The translations under genes were made by a program, and so were the position numbers. The notes below the pieces were generated by a model. It was not told the origin of the DNA and made no database searches. It saw only the letters and a list, made by a program, of their open reading frames with translations. From the NCBI GenBank assembly GCA_947476065.1, contig CANJPG010000005.1:18657-82656 (forward strand): a DNA stretch of 64,000 bases, read 5' to 3'. Of this stretch, positions 8,751 to 18,976 are shown one piece after another (the first letter of the stretch is position 1; each line of letters begins with the position of its first letter). This DNA comes from Fidelibacterota bacterium. GTDB lineage: Bacteria > Pseudomonadota > Alphaproteobacteria > Rhodospirillales > Rhodospirillaceae.

Positions 8751-9725
8751 GTGCAAGTATCCGCATCATCGGCCGCGGAAACCAGCCGGCTGGGCAAACT
8801 GGCCGAATATCAGATTCTGGATACACCGCCCGAGCGGGTGTTCGACGAAATCACCCAGGTCGCCGCCAAGCTGATCGGCGTGCCGATCTCGCTGGTCTCG
8901 CTCATCGACCGCGACCGCCAGTGGTTCAAGGCGCGCTACGGCCTCAACGCCATTGAGACGCCGCGCGAACACGCTTTCTGCGCCCATGCCATCAAAAGTG
9001 ATGACGTCTACGTCGTGCCCGACGCCACGCAGAACCCGCTTTTCGCCGAGAATCCATTGGTAACCGGTCTGCCCGATATCCGCTTCTACGCCGGCGCGCC
9101 GTTGATCACCTCGGACAATTTCCGCCTCGGCACGCTGTGTGTCATCGATACCAAGCCCCACGACGGACTGTCGGAAGATGCCGAGAAAGTCCTGACGCTG
9201 CTGGCCCGCATGGTGGTCAACGCCCTCGAGGCCCGCCGCCATACCATGCGCGCGCAGCATCAGATCCGCATGATGACGCGCTTGACCGAAGCCACCGTGG
9301 CCGTCGCCCAGGCTAAAAGCATCGATGAACTGGGGCGTGTGCTGACGGAAAACGCGCGCAGCCTGGTGGTGCCCGATGCCGCCAGTCTGCACATCACACG
9401 CGCCGACGACACGCCTTTTAAAGCCATCGCCACACGCAGCGGCGCGGCAGCCGACGCCGTCGCATGGCAAGCGCGCGGCGACATTCTCAAGACGCGCGGG
9501 TCACTGGTCGCCGCGACGCTGAAGGACATCCCGGCCGCGAAGGCAGGGGATGATATCAAGGGCTCATGGATGGGTGTTCTAATCGGCCTGGACGCCGATA
9601 GGCCTGTGGGCCACTTCCAGGTCTGGCGTCAAAGTACGACGTCATTCACCGAGCTGGAAACCGCGATGCTGACGGATTTGTCGCGCGTCGCCTCGGCGGT
9701 CGCCGAACGCCTGGCGTCACATTGA
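8751..9725 (+). CDS. Tandem GAF domain protein
   Basis: A 324-residue soluble protein with two GAF-type sensory domains and no visible output domain (no kinase, GGDEF, EAL or HTH). The first GAF domain starts about residue 12 (RLGKLAEYQILDTPPERVFD) and contains the usual WFKARYG, REHAFCAHAI and RFYAGAPLITSDNFRLGTLC segments; a linker near 160-180 leads to a weaker second GAF domain. The GTG start at 8751 follows AAGGTGC. It lies 35 bases after the MoxR-cluster VWA-like gene and may be read with it, then converges with ccrM 15 bases away. Ligand and partner are unknown. Confidence 0.85.
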   Translation: MQVSASSAAETSRLGKLAEYQILDTPPERVFDEITQVAAKLIGVPISLVSLIDRDRQWFKARYGLNAIETPREHAFCAHAIKSDDVYVVPDATQNPLFAENPLVTGLPDIRFYAGAPLITSDNFRLGTLCVIDTKPHDGLSEDAEKVLTLLARMVVNALEARRHTMRAQHQIRMMTRLTEATVAVAQAKSIDELGRVLTENARSLVVPDAASLHITRADDTPFKAIATRSGAAADAVAWQARGDILKTRGSLVAATLKDIPAAKAGDDIKGSWMGVLIGLDADRPVGHFQVWRQSTTSFTELETAMLTDLSRVASAVAERLASH

Positions 9726-9740
9726 GTTAGCGAAGCTGAT

Positions 9741-11040
<1,300 letters not shown>

Positions 11041-11079
11041 ATTGCGCCATCCTCGGGACAGCGGGGCTCCTGATAGGAA

Positions 11080-11234
11080 GAATCATAAGAATCAAAGCCT
11101 TACGATTGTTTAATGAGATGCGCAATGAAGTCTGTGGATAACCCCAGATGTTGAGTCCGCCGAGTCGCGGGACTCCACCCCTAGCGGTCGGGGGAGGCGG
11201 TCTGAAATTTTCTGCAGAAATATTTCGGCGAGTC
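11080..11234. promoter_or_regulatory. GANTC cluster and DnaA box upstream of ccrM
   Basis: Six GANTC sites lie at 11080, 11089, 11153, 11162, 11171 and 11230. The first pair and the middle three are spaced exactly 9 bases apart. A perfect DnaA box (TGTGGATAA, reverse of TTATCCACA) is at 11133-11141. The stretch lies between the end of rnhB and ccrM, where the ccrM promoter should be. In Caulobacter the ccrM promoter contains GANTC sites whose methylation state affects expression; a similar role here is inference. Confidence 0.55.
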
Positions 11235-11888
11235 TCAGATCAATTCGATCTGAATCGCCTCGGATTGGAGGCGATTGCGCACCGGCGCGAAAGACCGGCG
11301 GTGGTGGGGCGTGACGCCGAGCCGCACGATGGCCTCGCAATGCTGGGCAGTGCCGTAGCCCATATTGCTCTCCCAGCCATAGCCGGGATGGGCTTCGGCA
11401 AGCGCCGTCATCTGCCGGTCGCGCGTAACTTTGGCGATGATCGACGCCGCGGCAATGGACAGGCTCTTGCCGTCGCCTTCGATGATGGTCTCGACGGTGC
11501 AGGACAACGGCGGCGCGCGATTGCCGTCCACCAGCGCCACGGTCACTAAGCGGCCCAGGGCGTGGACGGCCCGGCCCATGGCGCGGAAGGTGGCCTGGAG
11601 AATATTGAAGCTGTCGATTTCCCGCACATCGGCCTGGCCGACGCCAATCACCGCAGCACCACATCCCACGAGGATGCCGTAGAGTTCCTCGCGCCGCGCC
11701 GCCGTCAGCTTCTTGGAATCATCAAGCCCCTGACGCAGTTCCTTCGGTGTCTTTTTGTAATCCAGGATCACGGCGGCCGCGACGACGGGGCCGGCGAGCG
11801 GCCCGCGCCCTGCTTCATCGACGCCGGCGACGATGGCCTCGGGCAGGTGCTTCAAAACCACGCGTTCGAATTTGAAACTCGGCGGCAT
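11235..11888 (-). CDS. rnhB: Ribonuclease HII
   Basis: A 217-residue ribonuclease HII, which nicks RNA-DNA hybrids and removes misincorporated ribonucleotides. The motif GVDEAGRGPLAGPVV (about 22-36) gives the first two catalytic acids, D24 and E25; LVDGN and ASIIAKVTRD supply the others of the DEDD set. I chose the ATG at 11888 (MPPSFKFERV) rather than the upstream start because it overlaps the peroxiredoxin stop as TAATG, the mark of coupled translation. The C-terminal HHRRSF segment is also typical. The neighbouring ccrM is a common alphaproteobacterial pairing. Confidence 0.95.
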   Translation of the reverse strand: MPPSFKFERVVLKHLPEAIVAGVDEAGRGPLAGPVVAAAVILDYKKTPKELRQGLDDSKKLTAARREELYGILVGCGAAVIGVGQADVREIDSFNILQATFRAMGRAVHALGRLVTVALVDGNRAPPLSCTVETIIEGDGKSLSIAAASIIAKVTRDRQMTALAEAHPGYGWESNMGYGTAQHCEAIVRLGVTPHHRRSFAPVRNRLQSEAIQIELI

Positions 11889-12418
11889 TATGACTTGTGT
11901 TCTGCACGCCACTTCTTCACTGCGTCCATGGTATTGGCGACGTGCTGGTCGGGATCCATGGCGGTGTAGGAATAGAGGATGTTTCCGTCGGGCGCGATCA
12001 CGAAGGATGTACGGTTGGCGTAGGAGAACAAGAGGTTGGCGTCGTAGGCCTTGATGATCTTGCCGTCGTCGGCGCCCACGGGGAATTTGTTCTGGCAGGC
12101 CTCGACCGAAAACTTGTTCAGGGTTTCGATCTTGTCTTTCGAGATGCCGATGACCGTCGCCCCCAGCACGTTGAAGTCGTCCATGGCTTCAGCAAACATA
12201 TGGGCTTCGACCGTGCAGCCGTTGGTGAAGGCCTTGGGATAGAAATAAAGCACCACCGGGCCGTTCTTCAGGGCCTCGGCCAGCGAGAAGGTGAACTCCT
12301 TGCCGCCCAGGGAGGCTTGGGTGGTAAAGGTCGGTGCAGTCGCGCCGTTCTTGAGGGCTGCCTCGGCCGGCACGGCGAACAGGGCGGCAATCAAAGCGTA
12401 GAGAAACTTGCGCTTCAT
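11888..12418 (-). CDS. Exported peroxiredoxin, Bcp/PrxQ type
   Basis: A 176-residue thiol peroxidase with a signal peptide (MKRKFLYALIAALFAVPAEA), so it should act in the periplasm on hydroperoxides. The peroxidatic site is FTNGCT (Cys68), matching the PxxxTxxCT motif of the Bcp/PrxQ group, and a second cysteine at about 108 (EACQNKF) may resolve it. Bcp proteins are more often cytoplasmic, so the leader is notable. A clear AAGGAGC ribosome site precedes the ATG, which overlaps the moaB stop by four bases; its own stop overlaps the rnhB start. It belongs to the moaB-prx-rnhB string. Confidence 0.85.
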   Translation of the reverse strand: MKRKFLYALIAALFAVPAEAALKNGATAPTFTTQASLGGKEFTFSLAEALKNGPVVLYFYPKAFTNGCTVEAHMFAEAMDDFNVLGATVIGISKDKIETLNKFSVEACQNKFPVGADDGKIIKAYDANLLFSYANRTSFVIAPDGNILYSYTAMDPDQHVANTMDAVKKWRAEHKS

Positions 12419-12948
12419 TTCAGATGCTCCTTCAGCCTAGGCATGAGTTCGACAAAATTGCAGGGCGTGTGGCGGCTATCGAGCTGGAACTTGAGGATCT
12501 CGTCCCAACCGTCTTTCACCGCACCCGTAGATCCGGGTAACGCGAAGAGATAGGTGCCGTTGGCAACACCCGCCGTGGCGCGCGACTGCACCGTCGACGT
12601 GCCGATGCTTTTCAGGCTGATCCAGCGGAACAACTCGCCAAAGCCGGGGATTTCCTTTTCGCAGACCTGCTTGAAGGCTTCCGGCGTCACATCGCGTCCG
12701 GTGACACCCGTACCGCCCGAAGTGATGATGCAGTCGACATTGGGATCGGCGATCCACTGCTTGAGTTTTGCGGCGATCAAGGCCACGTCGTCCTTCATGA
12801 TGAGGCGCACGGCCAGCTTATGACCAACGCCGGTCAGGCGCGCGACCAGGGCGTCGCCCGAGGTGTCGGTATCCGGCGTGCGCGTGTCGGAGACGGTCAT
12901 CACCGCGATATTGATCGGAACGAAGGTCCGGCTTTCGTCGATACCCAT
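12415..12948 (-). CDS. moaB: Molybdopterin adenylyltransferase-type protein MoaB
   Basis: A 177-residue MoaB/MogA-fold protein for molybdenum cofactor synthesis, where the family binds or adenylylates molybdopterin. The motif IITSGGTGVTGRDVTPEA and the later GSTGAVKDGWDEI segment are diagnostic. The start at 12948 follows AGGAA at good spacing; a longer open frame runs upstream into the glycosylase gene on the same strand and is not needed. It lies eight bases after the uracil-DNA glycosylase stop and overlaps the peroxiredoxin by ATGA. No other Mo-cofactor gene is in the window. Confidence 0.9.
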   Translation of the reverse strand: MGIDESRTFVPINIAVMTVSDTRTPDTDTSGDALVARLTGVGHKLAVRLIMKDDVALIAAKLKQWIADPNVDCIITSGGTGVTGRDVTPEAFKQVCEKEIPGFGELFRWISLKSIGTSTVQSRATAGVANGTYLFALPGSTGAVKDGWDEILKFQLDSRHTPCNFVELMPRLKEHLK

Positions 12949-12956
12949 GAGAATTC

Positions 12957-13766
12957 CTAAACCGGCGCGCTGCCATTGAGTTTTTGGCGGATCGCCAGCA
13001 GGTCGCGCCAGGCATAGCGCTTCTGTTGCGGCGAGCGTAGCAGATAAGCCGGATGGAACAGCGCCGTGGTCGGCACCGGCCGCGACAGACCCGGCGTCGC
13101 ATATTCGAACCACTGGCCGCGCAACTTGGTGATGCCTTGGGCCTTGGCCAGCAGCGTCTTGGCCGAGAGGCCGCCGACGCAGACCAGCACCGCCGGGTCC
13201 ACCAGTTCGATGTGGCGCATCACGAAGGGCAGGCAGGCGGCGATTTCCTCGTCGTTGGGCGCGCGGTTGCCGGGTGGCCGCCAGAAGACGATGTTGGTGA
13301 TATAGGCGTTCTCGGCGCGCGTGAGACCAATGGACGCCAGCATGCGGTCGAGCAGCTTGCCCGACACGCCGACAAAGGGCAGGCCCTGCCGGTCTTCGTC
13401 GCCGCCGGGCGCTTCACCGATGAACATGATGCGCGCCTTGGGATTACCGTCGGCAAAGACCGTGCGGCTGGCGAACTGCTTCAGCCCGCAGCCGTCGAAA
13501 GCCTCGACCGCCGCCTTCAGTTCCTCGACCGTCTGCGCTGCCTGGGCCAAGTGCGTGGCGCCGGCATCGCCGGCTGGAAAAGCGATAGGGGCCGGCGCGG
13601 GACGCTCTGCGATCACCGGCTGAGCGGCGCGCTCGACTGTGGGCGCGGGCGCGGCTTTGGCGACAATATTGTACCGATCCACCGGCTGATCACCGATGGT
13701 CTCATCGACGCCGGAATCGACATACCAGCGCAACAGGGCCGCGGGATCGGAGGCGAGATTGTCCAT
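12957..13766 (-). CDS. Uracil-DNA glycosylase, family 4/5 type
   Basis: A 269-residue uracil-DNA glycosylase for base excision repair. After a proline/alanine-rich N-terminal extension of about 85 residues come the motifs [18 protein letters not shown] (from about 116) and, near the C-terminus, HPAYLL. The usual CxxC pair of the Fe-S enzymes is seen only as one cysteine (DGCGL, about residue 93), a pattern I recall from other alphaproteobacteria. The gene starts one base after the permease stop and is followed by moaB on the same strand. Confidence 0.88.
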   Translation of the reverse strand: MDNLASDPAALLRWYVDSGVDETIGDQPVDRYNIVAKAAPAPTVERAAQPVIAERPAPAPIAFPAGDAGATHLAQAAQTVEELKAAVEAFDGCGLKQFASRTVFADGNPKARIMFIGEAPGGDEDRQGLPFVGVSGKLLDRMLASIGLTRAENAYITNIVFWRPPGNRAPNDEEIAACLPFVMRHIELVDPAVLVCVGGLSAKTLLAKAQGITKLRGQWFEYATPGLSRPVPTTALFHPAYLLRSPQQKRYAWRDLLAIRQKLNGSAPV

Positions 13767-13767
13767 C

Positions 13768-14826
13768 TTAAATCAGGCGCCGGGCTGTGAGTTCATCCTT
13801 GAGGTAAGCATAGTATATCGGCGCGGCGATGAGTCCGGGAATCCCAAACGCCGCTTCCATCACCAGCATCGCCGTCAGCAGTTCCCAGGCGCGGGCCCTG
13901 ATCCTGGAGCCGATGATGCGCGCATTCACGAAGTATTCCAGCTTGTGGATGATCACAAGGAAAGCCAGCGAGCCCGCTGCAACCACCGGCGAGTAGCTGA
14001 AGCTGACCACAACGATGACGGTATTCGACATCAGGTTGCCGAGGATCGGGATCAGGCCCACAAAGAACGTCACCGCGATCATCGTCTTGACCAGCGGCAG
14101 ATGAACGCCAAGGGCCGGCAGGATTACGGCGAGATAGATCGCTGTGAGCACAGTGTTCAGCGCCGAGATGCGGATTTGCGAAAACACCACGTTGCGGAAA
14201 GCGCCGCTCAGCACGATCACGCGTGCCAACAGGGCGCGGGACAATGGGCGCATCTCGTCGTCGCCGACACCGCGATAGAAGGCGACGATGCCGCCAATGA
14301 TCAGGCCGAGCAGCGTGTGGAACAACAGCTTGCCGAAGTCCTGGCCGAAGGCGCCCAGTTGCCCCGCATGTTCACGCAGCCACTTCGCGGCGGCGGCCTC
14401 GAGATCCTGCATGCTGGCCGGAATGTAGTTGTGGGCCCAGGCCGGCGTGCGCTCGCGGGCCGTGCTGATGACGTCGGCCATCTGCTGGAGGAGCGCGACC
14501 ACACTCTCCGACCCGCCGGTCAGCAATGAGATGGACTGAATCACGCCGAGGGCCGCGGCCACCCCGATGATGGAGGCAAAAAGGATCAGCACCAGCGCCT
14601 TGCCGGTACGCCGCGTCAGGCCCAGGGCCCTGAACATCGGCGCCGCCGATTGCACGAGCAGGTAAATGAACAGGCCCGCCAGCAGCGCCGACAGCAGTCC
14701 AAGCTTCAGCGCGCCGACCAGGGCCAGGCCCATCAAGATCAGCGACGCGATCTCCATGCGCTGGGTGTCGGCGGGCAGTCCGACAGGCGGCGGCTGCAAG
14801 ACGGGCGGCTCGGTGTTGGTCGACAT
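13768..14826 (-). CDS. AI-2E family transporter (PerM-like)
   Basis: A 352-residue inner-membrane protein of the AI-2E transporter/UPF0118 family with about eight membrane segments. It shows early hydrophobic helices (residues about 26-60 and 76-100), a long periplasmic or cytosolic loop with [14 protein letters not shown], and the C-terminal helices around [16 protein letters not shown]. Most members are exporters or permeases of unknown substrate; autoinducer-2 export was shown only for a few, so the name should not be taken literally. It is followed at once by the glycosylase gene. Confidence 0.85.
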   Translation of the reverse strand: MSTNTEPPVLQPPPVGLPADTQRMEIASLILMGLALVGALKLGLLSALLAGLFIYLLVQSAAPMFRALGLTRRTGKALVLILFASIIGVAAALGVIQSISLLTGGSESVVALLQQMADVISTARERTPAWAHNYIPASMQDLEAAAAKWLREHAGQLGAFGQDFGKLLFHTLLGLIIGGIVAFYRGVGDDEMRPLSRALLARVIVLSGAFRNVVFSQIRISALNTVLTAIYLAVILPALGVHLPLVKTMIAVTFFVGLIPILGNLMSNTVIVVVSFSYSPVVAAGSLAFLVIIHKLEYFVNARIIGSRIRARAWELLTAMLVMEAAFGIPGLIAAPIYYAYLKDELTARRLI

Positions 14827-14876
14827 CGCCTAGAGATAACGCCCCGCGTGGCCGCAATCAAACCGCGCGACGGCGA

Positions 14877-15182
14877 TCAGGGTGCCTTGCCGGCAAGGTG
14901 CTCGGCGGCTTCGTGGGCGGTCAGGATGCGCTCGGCGGCCACGGCCTTTTTGTAGAACCAGATGCTGAACCACAGCACCACCGGCACGCTGGCGGCGCCG
15001 GCCAGCTGCATGAGGATGATCACGTTGTTCTCGCCCCAGCGCACCGGCAGGATGCCCAGGGCTTCCATCATTTCCTCGAACAGGCGGATGACGCCGAAGC
15101 CGGCCACGGCGATCAGCACGCCCAAGGTGCTGGCGAACAGGATCGTGGTCAGCAGCGCGATAACAACGGGGTTCTTGCTCAA
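14877..15182 (-). CDS. Small membrane protein, unknown
   Basis: A 101-residue protein with two clear hydrophobic stretches (about 6-34 and 53-76) and a charged tail ending HLAGKAP. No family is recognised. The start is TTG at 15182, supported by AAGGA eight bases upstream; no ATG is available at the N-terminus. It is divergent from the ETF-ubiquinone oxidoreductase gene and precedes the AI-2E-type permease by 50 bases on the same strand, so the two may be co-transcribed. Confidence 0.7.
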   Translation of the reverse strand: MSKNPVVIALLTTILFASTLGVLIAVAGFGVIRLFEEMMEALGILPVRWGENNVIILMQLAGAASVPVVLWFSIWFYKKAVAAERILTAHEAAEHLAGKAP

Positions 15183-15302
15183 GCAGGGTGTCCTTAAAGG
15201 CGGAAAGGCCGTTAACCCGGAAGGCCAAGCGGTCCGGGCGGGTGTTTCTGCCCCAGACGGGCACGCCAGGCAAGGGCGGCGCGGCCCAAATCATCGAAGC
15301 CC

Positions 15303-15332
15303 TTGGATTAACCTGGCTCCCGGGAGTATATC
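15303..15332 (+). promoter_or_regulatory. Possible sigma70-like promoter for etfD
   Basis: TTGGAT at 15303-15308 and TATATC at 15327-15332, with an 18-base spacer, 30 bases before the ETF-ubiquinone oxidoreductase ATG. Confidence 0.4.
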
Positions 15333-15362
15333 TAAGCCATTGTCAGGGCGGGGATTTGTCGG

Positions 15363-17021
15363 ATGAGCGAACGCGAGGCAATGGAATTCGACGTGGTGGT
15401 CGTCGGCGCCGGCCCCGCCGGGCTGTCTGCCGCCATCCGCCTGAAACAGCTGGCCGCCGCCAATGACCACGACATCACCGTCTGCGTCATCGAAAAAGGC
15501 TCCGAGGTCGGCGCGCATATTCTGTCGGGCGCCGTCATCGACCCCATCGCCCTCAACGAGCTGATCCCCGACTGGAAGGAAAAGGGCGCCCCCCTCAACA
15601 CCCCCGTCACCGACGACCGCTTCCTGTACCTCACCGAGACCGGCTCGCTGCGCGTGCCCAACGTCGTCATGCCGCCTTTGATGAACAACCACGGCAACTA
15701 CATCATCAGCCTCGGCAACCTGTGCCGCTGGCTCGCCACCCAAGCCGAGAGCATGGGCATCGAGATCTATCCTGGCTTTGCCGCCGCCGAAGTACTCTAT
15801 GACGAAAAGGGCGCCGTGCGCGGTGTGGCCACCGGCGACATGGGCGTGGGCCGTGATGGCGAGAAAACCGATCACTTCGAGCCCGGCATCGAACTGCACG
15901 CCAAGTACACATTGATCGCTGAGGGCGTGCGCGGCTCGCTCGCGAAACTGCTGATCGCGAAATACGATCTCGCCAAGGATTCTGATGTACCGAAGTTCGG
16001 CATCGGCATCAAAGAGCTGTGGGAAATCGATCCGGCCAAGCACAAGGCCGGCATGGTGATGCACACCATGGGCTGGCCGCTCGACAGCTCCACCGGCGGC
16101 GGCTCCTTCGTCTATCACCTGGAAAACAACCAGGTGGCCATCGGCTTCGTGCTGCACCTCAACTACAAAAACCCTTATTTATCGCCCTTCGACGAGTTCC
16201 AGCGCTTCAAGCACCATCCCGCCATTCAGCCAATGCTCGAAGGTGGCCGGCGCATTTCTTACGGCGCCCGCGCGATTACTGAGGGTGGTTTCCAGTCGGT
16301 GCCCAAGCTCACTTTCCCGGGCGGCGCGCTGATCGGATGTTCTGCGGGCTTCGTCAACCTGCCGCGCATCAAGGGCAGCCACAACGCCATGAAGTCGGGC
16401 ATGCTCGCCGCCGAAGCTGCCTTCGCAGCCGTCAAAGCAGGCCGGACCCACGATGAACTTGTCGACTACGGCACAGCTTACAAGCAAAGCTGGATCTACA
16501 AGGACCTCAAGCGCGTTCGCAACGTGAAGCCGCTCTGGAGCAAGCTCGGCTTGCACATGGGCCTGGCGATCGGCGGCCTCGACATGTGGATGAACCAACT
16601 GGGCATCGGCCTGCCGTTCACCTTGAGCCACGGCAAAACCGACGACGCGACGCTGCTGCCCGCATCAAAAGCCAAGCCCATCGCTTATCCCAAGCCCGAC
16701 GGCAAAATCTCCTTCGACAAGCTGTCCTCGGTGTTCATCTCGAACACCAACCACGAGGAAAACCAGCCGATCCATTTGAAACTCACCGACCCGTCCATCC
16801 CCATCGCGGTCAACCTGCCCTTGTGGGCCGAGCCCGCCCAGCGCTACTGCCCAGCCGGGGTTTATGAGGTTGTGGACAACGAGGCCGGGGGCGGAAAACG
16901 CTTTCAAATCAACGCGCAGAACTGCGTCCACTGCAAGACCTGCGACATCAAGGACCCCAGCCGTAACATCACCTGGACCGTGCCCCAGGGCGGCGGCGGC
17001 CCGAACTATCCAAATATGTAA
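15363..17021 (+). CDS. etfD: Electron transfer flavoprotein-ubiquinone oxidoreductase
   Basis: A 552-residue ETF-QO, the membrane-bound flavoprotein that passes electrons from ETF (fed by acyl-CoA and other dehydrogenases) to ubiquinone. The N-terminal FAD site is VVVVGAGPAGLSAA (about residues 10-23). The C-terminal 4Fe-4S cluster cysteines are RYCPAGVYEV and CVHCKTCDIKDP. The ubiquinone-binding and membrane-surface regions lie between. Length fits the family (about 550). It stands alone with its own likely promoter. With the PHB genes further on, it suits a cell that burns fatty acids or hydroxyalkanoates. Confidence 0.97.
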   Translation: MSEREAMEFDVVVVGAGPAGLSAAIRLKQLAAANDHDITVCVIEKGSEVGAHILSGAVIDPIALNELIPDWKEKGAPLNTPVTDDRFLYLTETGSLRVPNVVMPPLMNNHGNYIISLGNLCRWLATQAESMGIEIYPGFAAAEVLYDEKGAVRGVATGDMGVGRDGEKTDHFEPGIELHAKYTLIAEGVRGSLAKLLIAKYDLAKDSDVPKFGIGIKELWEIDPAKHKAGMVMHTMGWPLDSSTGGGSFVYHLENNQVAIGFVLHLNYKNPYLSPFDEFQRFKHHPAIQPMLEGGRRISYGARAITEGGFQSVPKLTFPGGALIGCSAGFVNLPRIKGSHNAMKSGMLAAEAAFAAVKAGRTHDELVDYGTAYKQSWIYKDLKRVRNVKPLWSKLGLHMGLAIGGLDMWMNQLGIGLPFTLSHGKTDDATLLPASKAKPIAYPKPDGKISFDKLSSVFISNTNHEENQPIHLKLTDPSIPIAVNLPLWAEPAQRYCPAGVYEVVDNEAGGGKRFQINAQNCVHCKTCDIKDPSRNITWTVPQGGGGPNYPNM

Positions 17022-17148
17022 TCCGCGCAGCAGCGGCCCCGGGAGGAAACCGTTTCCGGCCCGTGCTTTAGGCGGTTAAACTCGCTGTCAGCAGACTACA
17101 TTGGCGCGCTGGGCCTTTCCGCGCGACCCTAAAGGAAACCATCCGGCT

Positions 17149-18939
17149 ATGACCGAACCTCAGGATTCGTCTTCGATCACAAATCTGGTGAAGCCCATGG
17201 GCTGGCCCCTGGCGCTGTTCATCGGCGCGGCCGTCGCGGCCGCCATCGGCGCGGCCATCGGCGGATTGAACACCAAGGCCCTGGCCGTCAGCGGCGAAGC
17301 GCCCAAGCCGATCGCCACCACTGCGCCGTCGCCGCCGCAGCCCAAGTCGGCGGGCCTGGCTGCAGCCTTCCTCGCCGGCCGCCATGCGGAAGTGAATGCC
17401 GAGCCCGACACCGCGGTCGATTTCTACAACCGCGTCACCGAACTCGATCCGCAGAACCTGGCCCTTTTGCAGAACACCTATTTCCTAGCCGCCCAAAGCG
17501 GCGACTTCGCCATCGCCGTTCCGGCCGCGCGCAAGGCCTTCGAGACCACGCCCCGCCGCGGCATGGCTGCCGTGATCATCGCCATGGATCACATCAAGAA
17601 GGGCGAATACGCCAAGGCGATGCCGTATCTCGAAAAGCCGCAAGGCCAGACGATGAACAGCTTCGCCCTGCCGGTCATGCGCGCCTGGGCCGTCGCCGCG
17701 ACGCAACCGGTGGAAGCAGCCCTTGAGGAGCTGACGCCCCTCAAGAACTTCCAGGACACCGCCGTCCTGTGGGACGTCATGAGCGGCATGATCAATGAGT
17801 TCTACGGCCGCAAGGATCAGGCCCTGTCGCATTACGACGCCCTGGCCATGCGCATCGAGATCGAGCGCTTCTCGACCTTGCGCCAGGTGGCCGAAGGCTT
17901 TCACCGCCTCGGCCAGGACGAAAAACTCAAAGGTCTGTTCGCCAGTTTCATGAAAAGCCACGCACCGTCGCCGACCCTGGATGCCTACATGGCGGCGGTG
18001 CCGTCCATGCCCAAGCCCAAGGTCACCGTTGTGTTCGGCATGGCCGAGGCGACGTTCGGCGCCGCCGAACTTCTGCTGATGAACGATCCCAACGAACTGC
18101 GCGCCCAAGTGGCCACGGCCTATGCCCAGACCGCGCTGTTCCTCAATCCCGACATGGATATCACGCGCCGTTTCATCGGCAGCACGCTGGCCGCCCGCGG
18201 CCGCTACGCCGAATCCAACGACGTGCTGACCAAGCTGAAAAAGACCGCCCCCGGTTATCTCGACGTGCAGATGCAGCTGGCCGACAATTACGTCCGCATG
18301 CACCGCGAGAAGGATGCGCTGGCGATCCTGCAGGACCTGATCAAGGAAAAGCCGCAGTGGAAAGACGCCCATGTCGCCGTCGGCGACATCCTGCGTACTG
18401 AAAAGAAATACGGCGAGGCGGTTGCGGCCTACGACAACGCTCTCAAGTTCTCCGGCGACGACAAGGCCGAGAACTGGGCTATCCTGTATTCGCGCGGCAT
18501 CGCGCTCGAGCGCGACAAGAAGTGGGACGCGGCCGAGAAGGATTTCCGCAAGGCCCTGGAACTGCGCCCCGATGATCCGAACGTGCTTAACTACCTGGGC
18601 TACTCGTACCTCGACCGCGGCGTGAAGCTGCCCGAGGCGCGCAAGCTGATCGAAGGCGCCTACAAGCAGCGCCCCAACGACGGCTACATCATTGATAGTT
18701 TCGGGTGGGCTCTGTTCATGAACGGCGAATACGATCTAGCCGTGCAGAACCTTGAGAAGGCGGTTGAGTCCACGCCGTCGGACGGCACGATCAACGAACA
18801 CCTTGGTGACGCCTATTGGAAAGTGGGCCGGCGCAACGAGGCGCGCTTCCAGTGGCAGCGGGCCTTGAGCTTCGAGATGGAGGAGCCGCAGCGCGCCTCC
18901 ATCCGCACCAAGCTTGAGCGCGGCCTCGCCAGCAAGTAG
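17149..18939 (+). CDS. TPR repeat membrane-anchored protein
   Basis: A 596-residue protein with one N-terminal membrane segment (about 13-36, PMGWPLALFIGAAVAAAIG) and many tetratricopeptide repeats across the rest. Typical units occur near the C-terminus (WDAAEKDFRKALELRPDDPN, then LPEARKLIEGAYKQRPNDGY). TPR arrays mediate protein-protein contacts; the partner is unknown. I chose the ATG at 17149, preceded by AAAGGAAA, over a TTG at 17101. It lies 127 bases after the ETF-QO gene and 37 before ispE. In alphaproteobacteria a TPR gene often precedes ispE. Confidence 0.88.
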   Translation: MTEPQDSSSITNLVKPMGWPLALFIGAAVAAAIGAAIGGLNTKALAVSGEAPKPIATTAPSPPQPKSAGLAAAFLAGRHAEVNAEPDTAVDFYNRVTELDPQNLALLQNTYFLAAQSGDFAIAVPAARKAFETTPRRGMAAVIIAMDHIKKGEYAKAMPYLEKPQGQTMNSFALPVMRAWAVAATQPVEAALEELTPLKNFQDTAVLWDVMSGMINEFYGRKDQALSHYDALAMRIEIERFSTLRQVAEGFHRLGQDEKLKGLFASFMKSHAPSPTLDAYMAAVPSMPKPKVTVVFGMAEATFGAAELLLMNDPNELRAQVATAYAQTALFLNPDMDITRRFIGSTLAARGRYAESNDVLTKLKKTAPGYLDVQMQLADNYVRMHREKDALAILQDLIKEKPQWKDAHVAVGDILRTEKKYGEAVAAYDNALKFSGDDKAENWAILYSRGIALERDKKWDAAEKDFRKALELRPDDPNVLNYLGYSYLDRGVKLPEARKLIEGAYKQRPNDGYIIDSFGWALFMNGEYDLAVQNLEKAVESTPSDGTINEHLGDAYWKVGRRNEARFQWQRALSFEMEEPQRASIRTKLERGLASK

Positions 18940-18976
18940 CTGCACAGTCCCCATCCTCTGTTCCTAGGTTGCGGCC

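Noticed and set aside
11097..11112. Possible CtrA site near ccrM (TTAC, six bases, TTAA)
   Set aside because: The spacing is six, not seven, and the first half has a mismatch.
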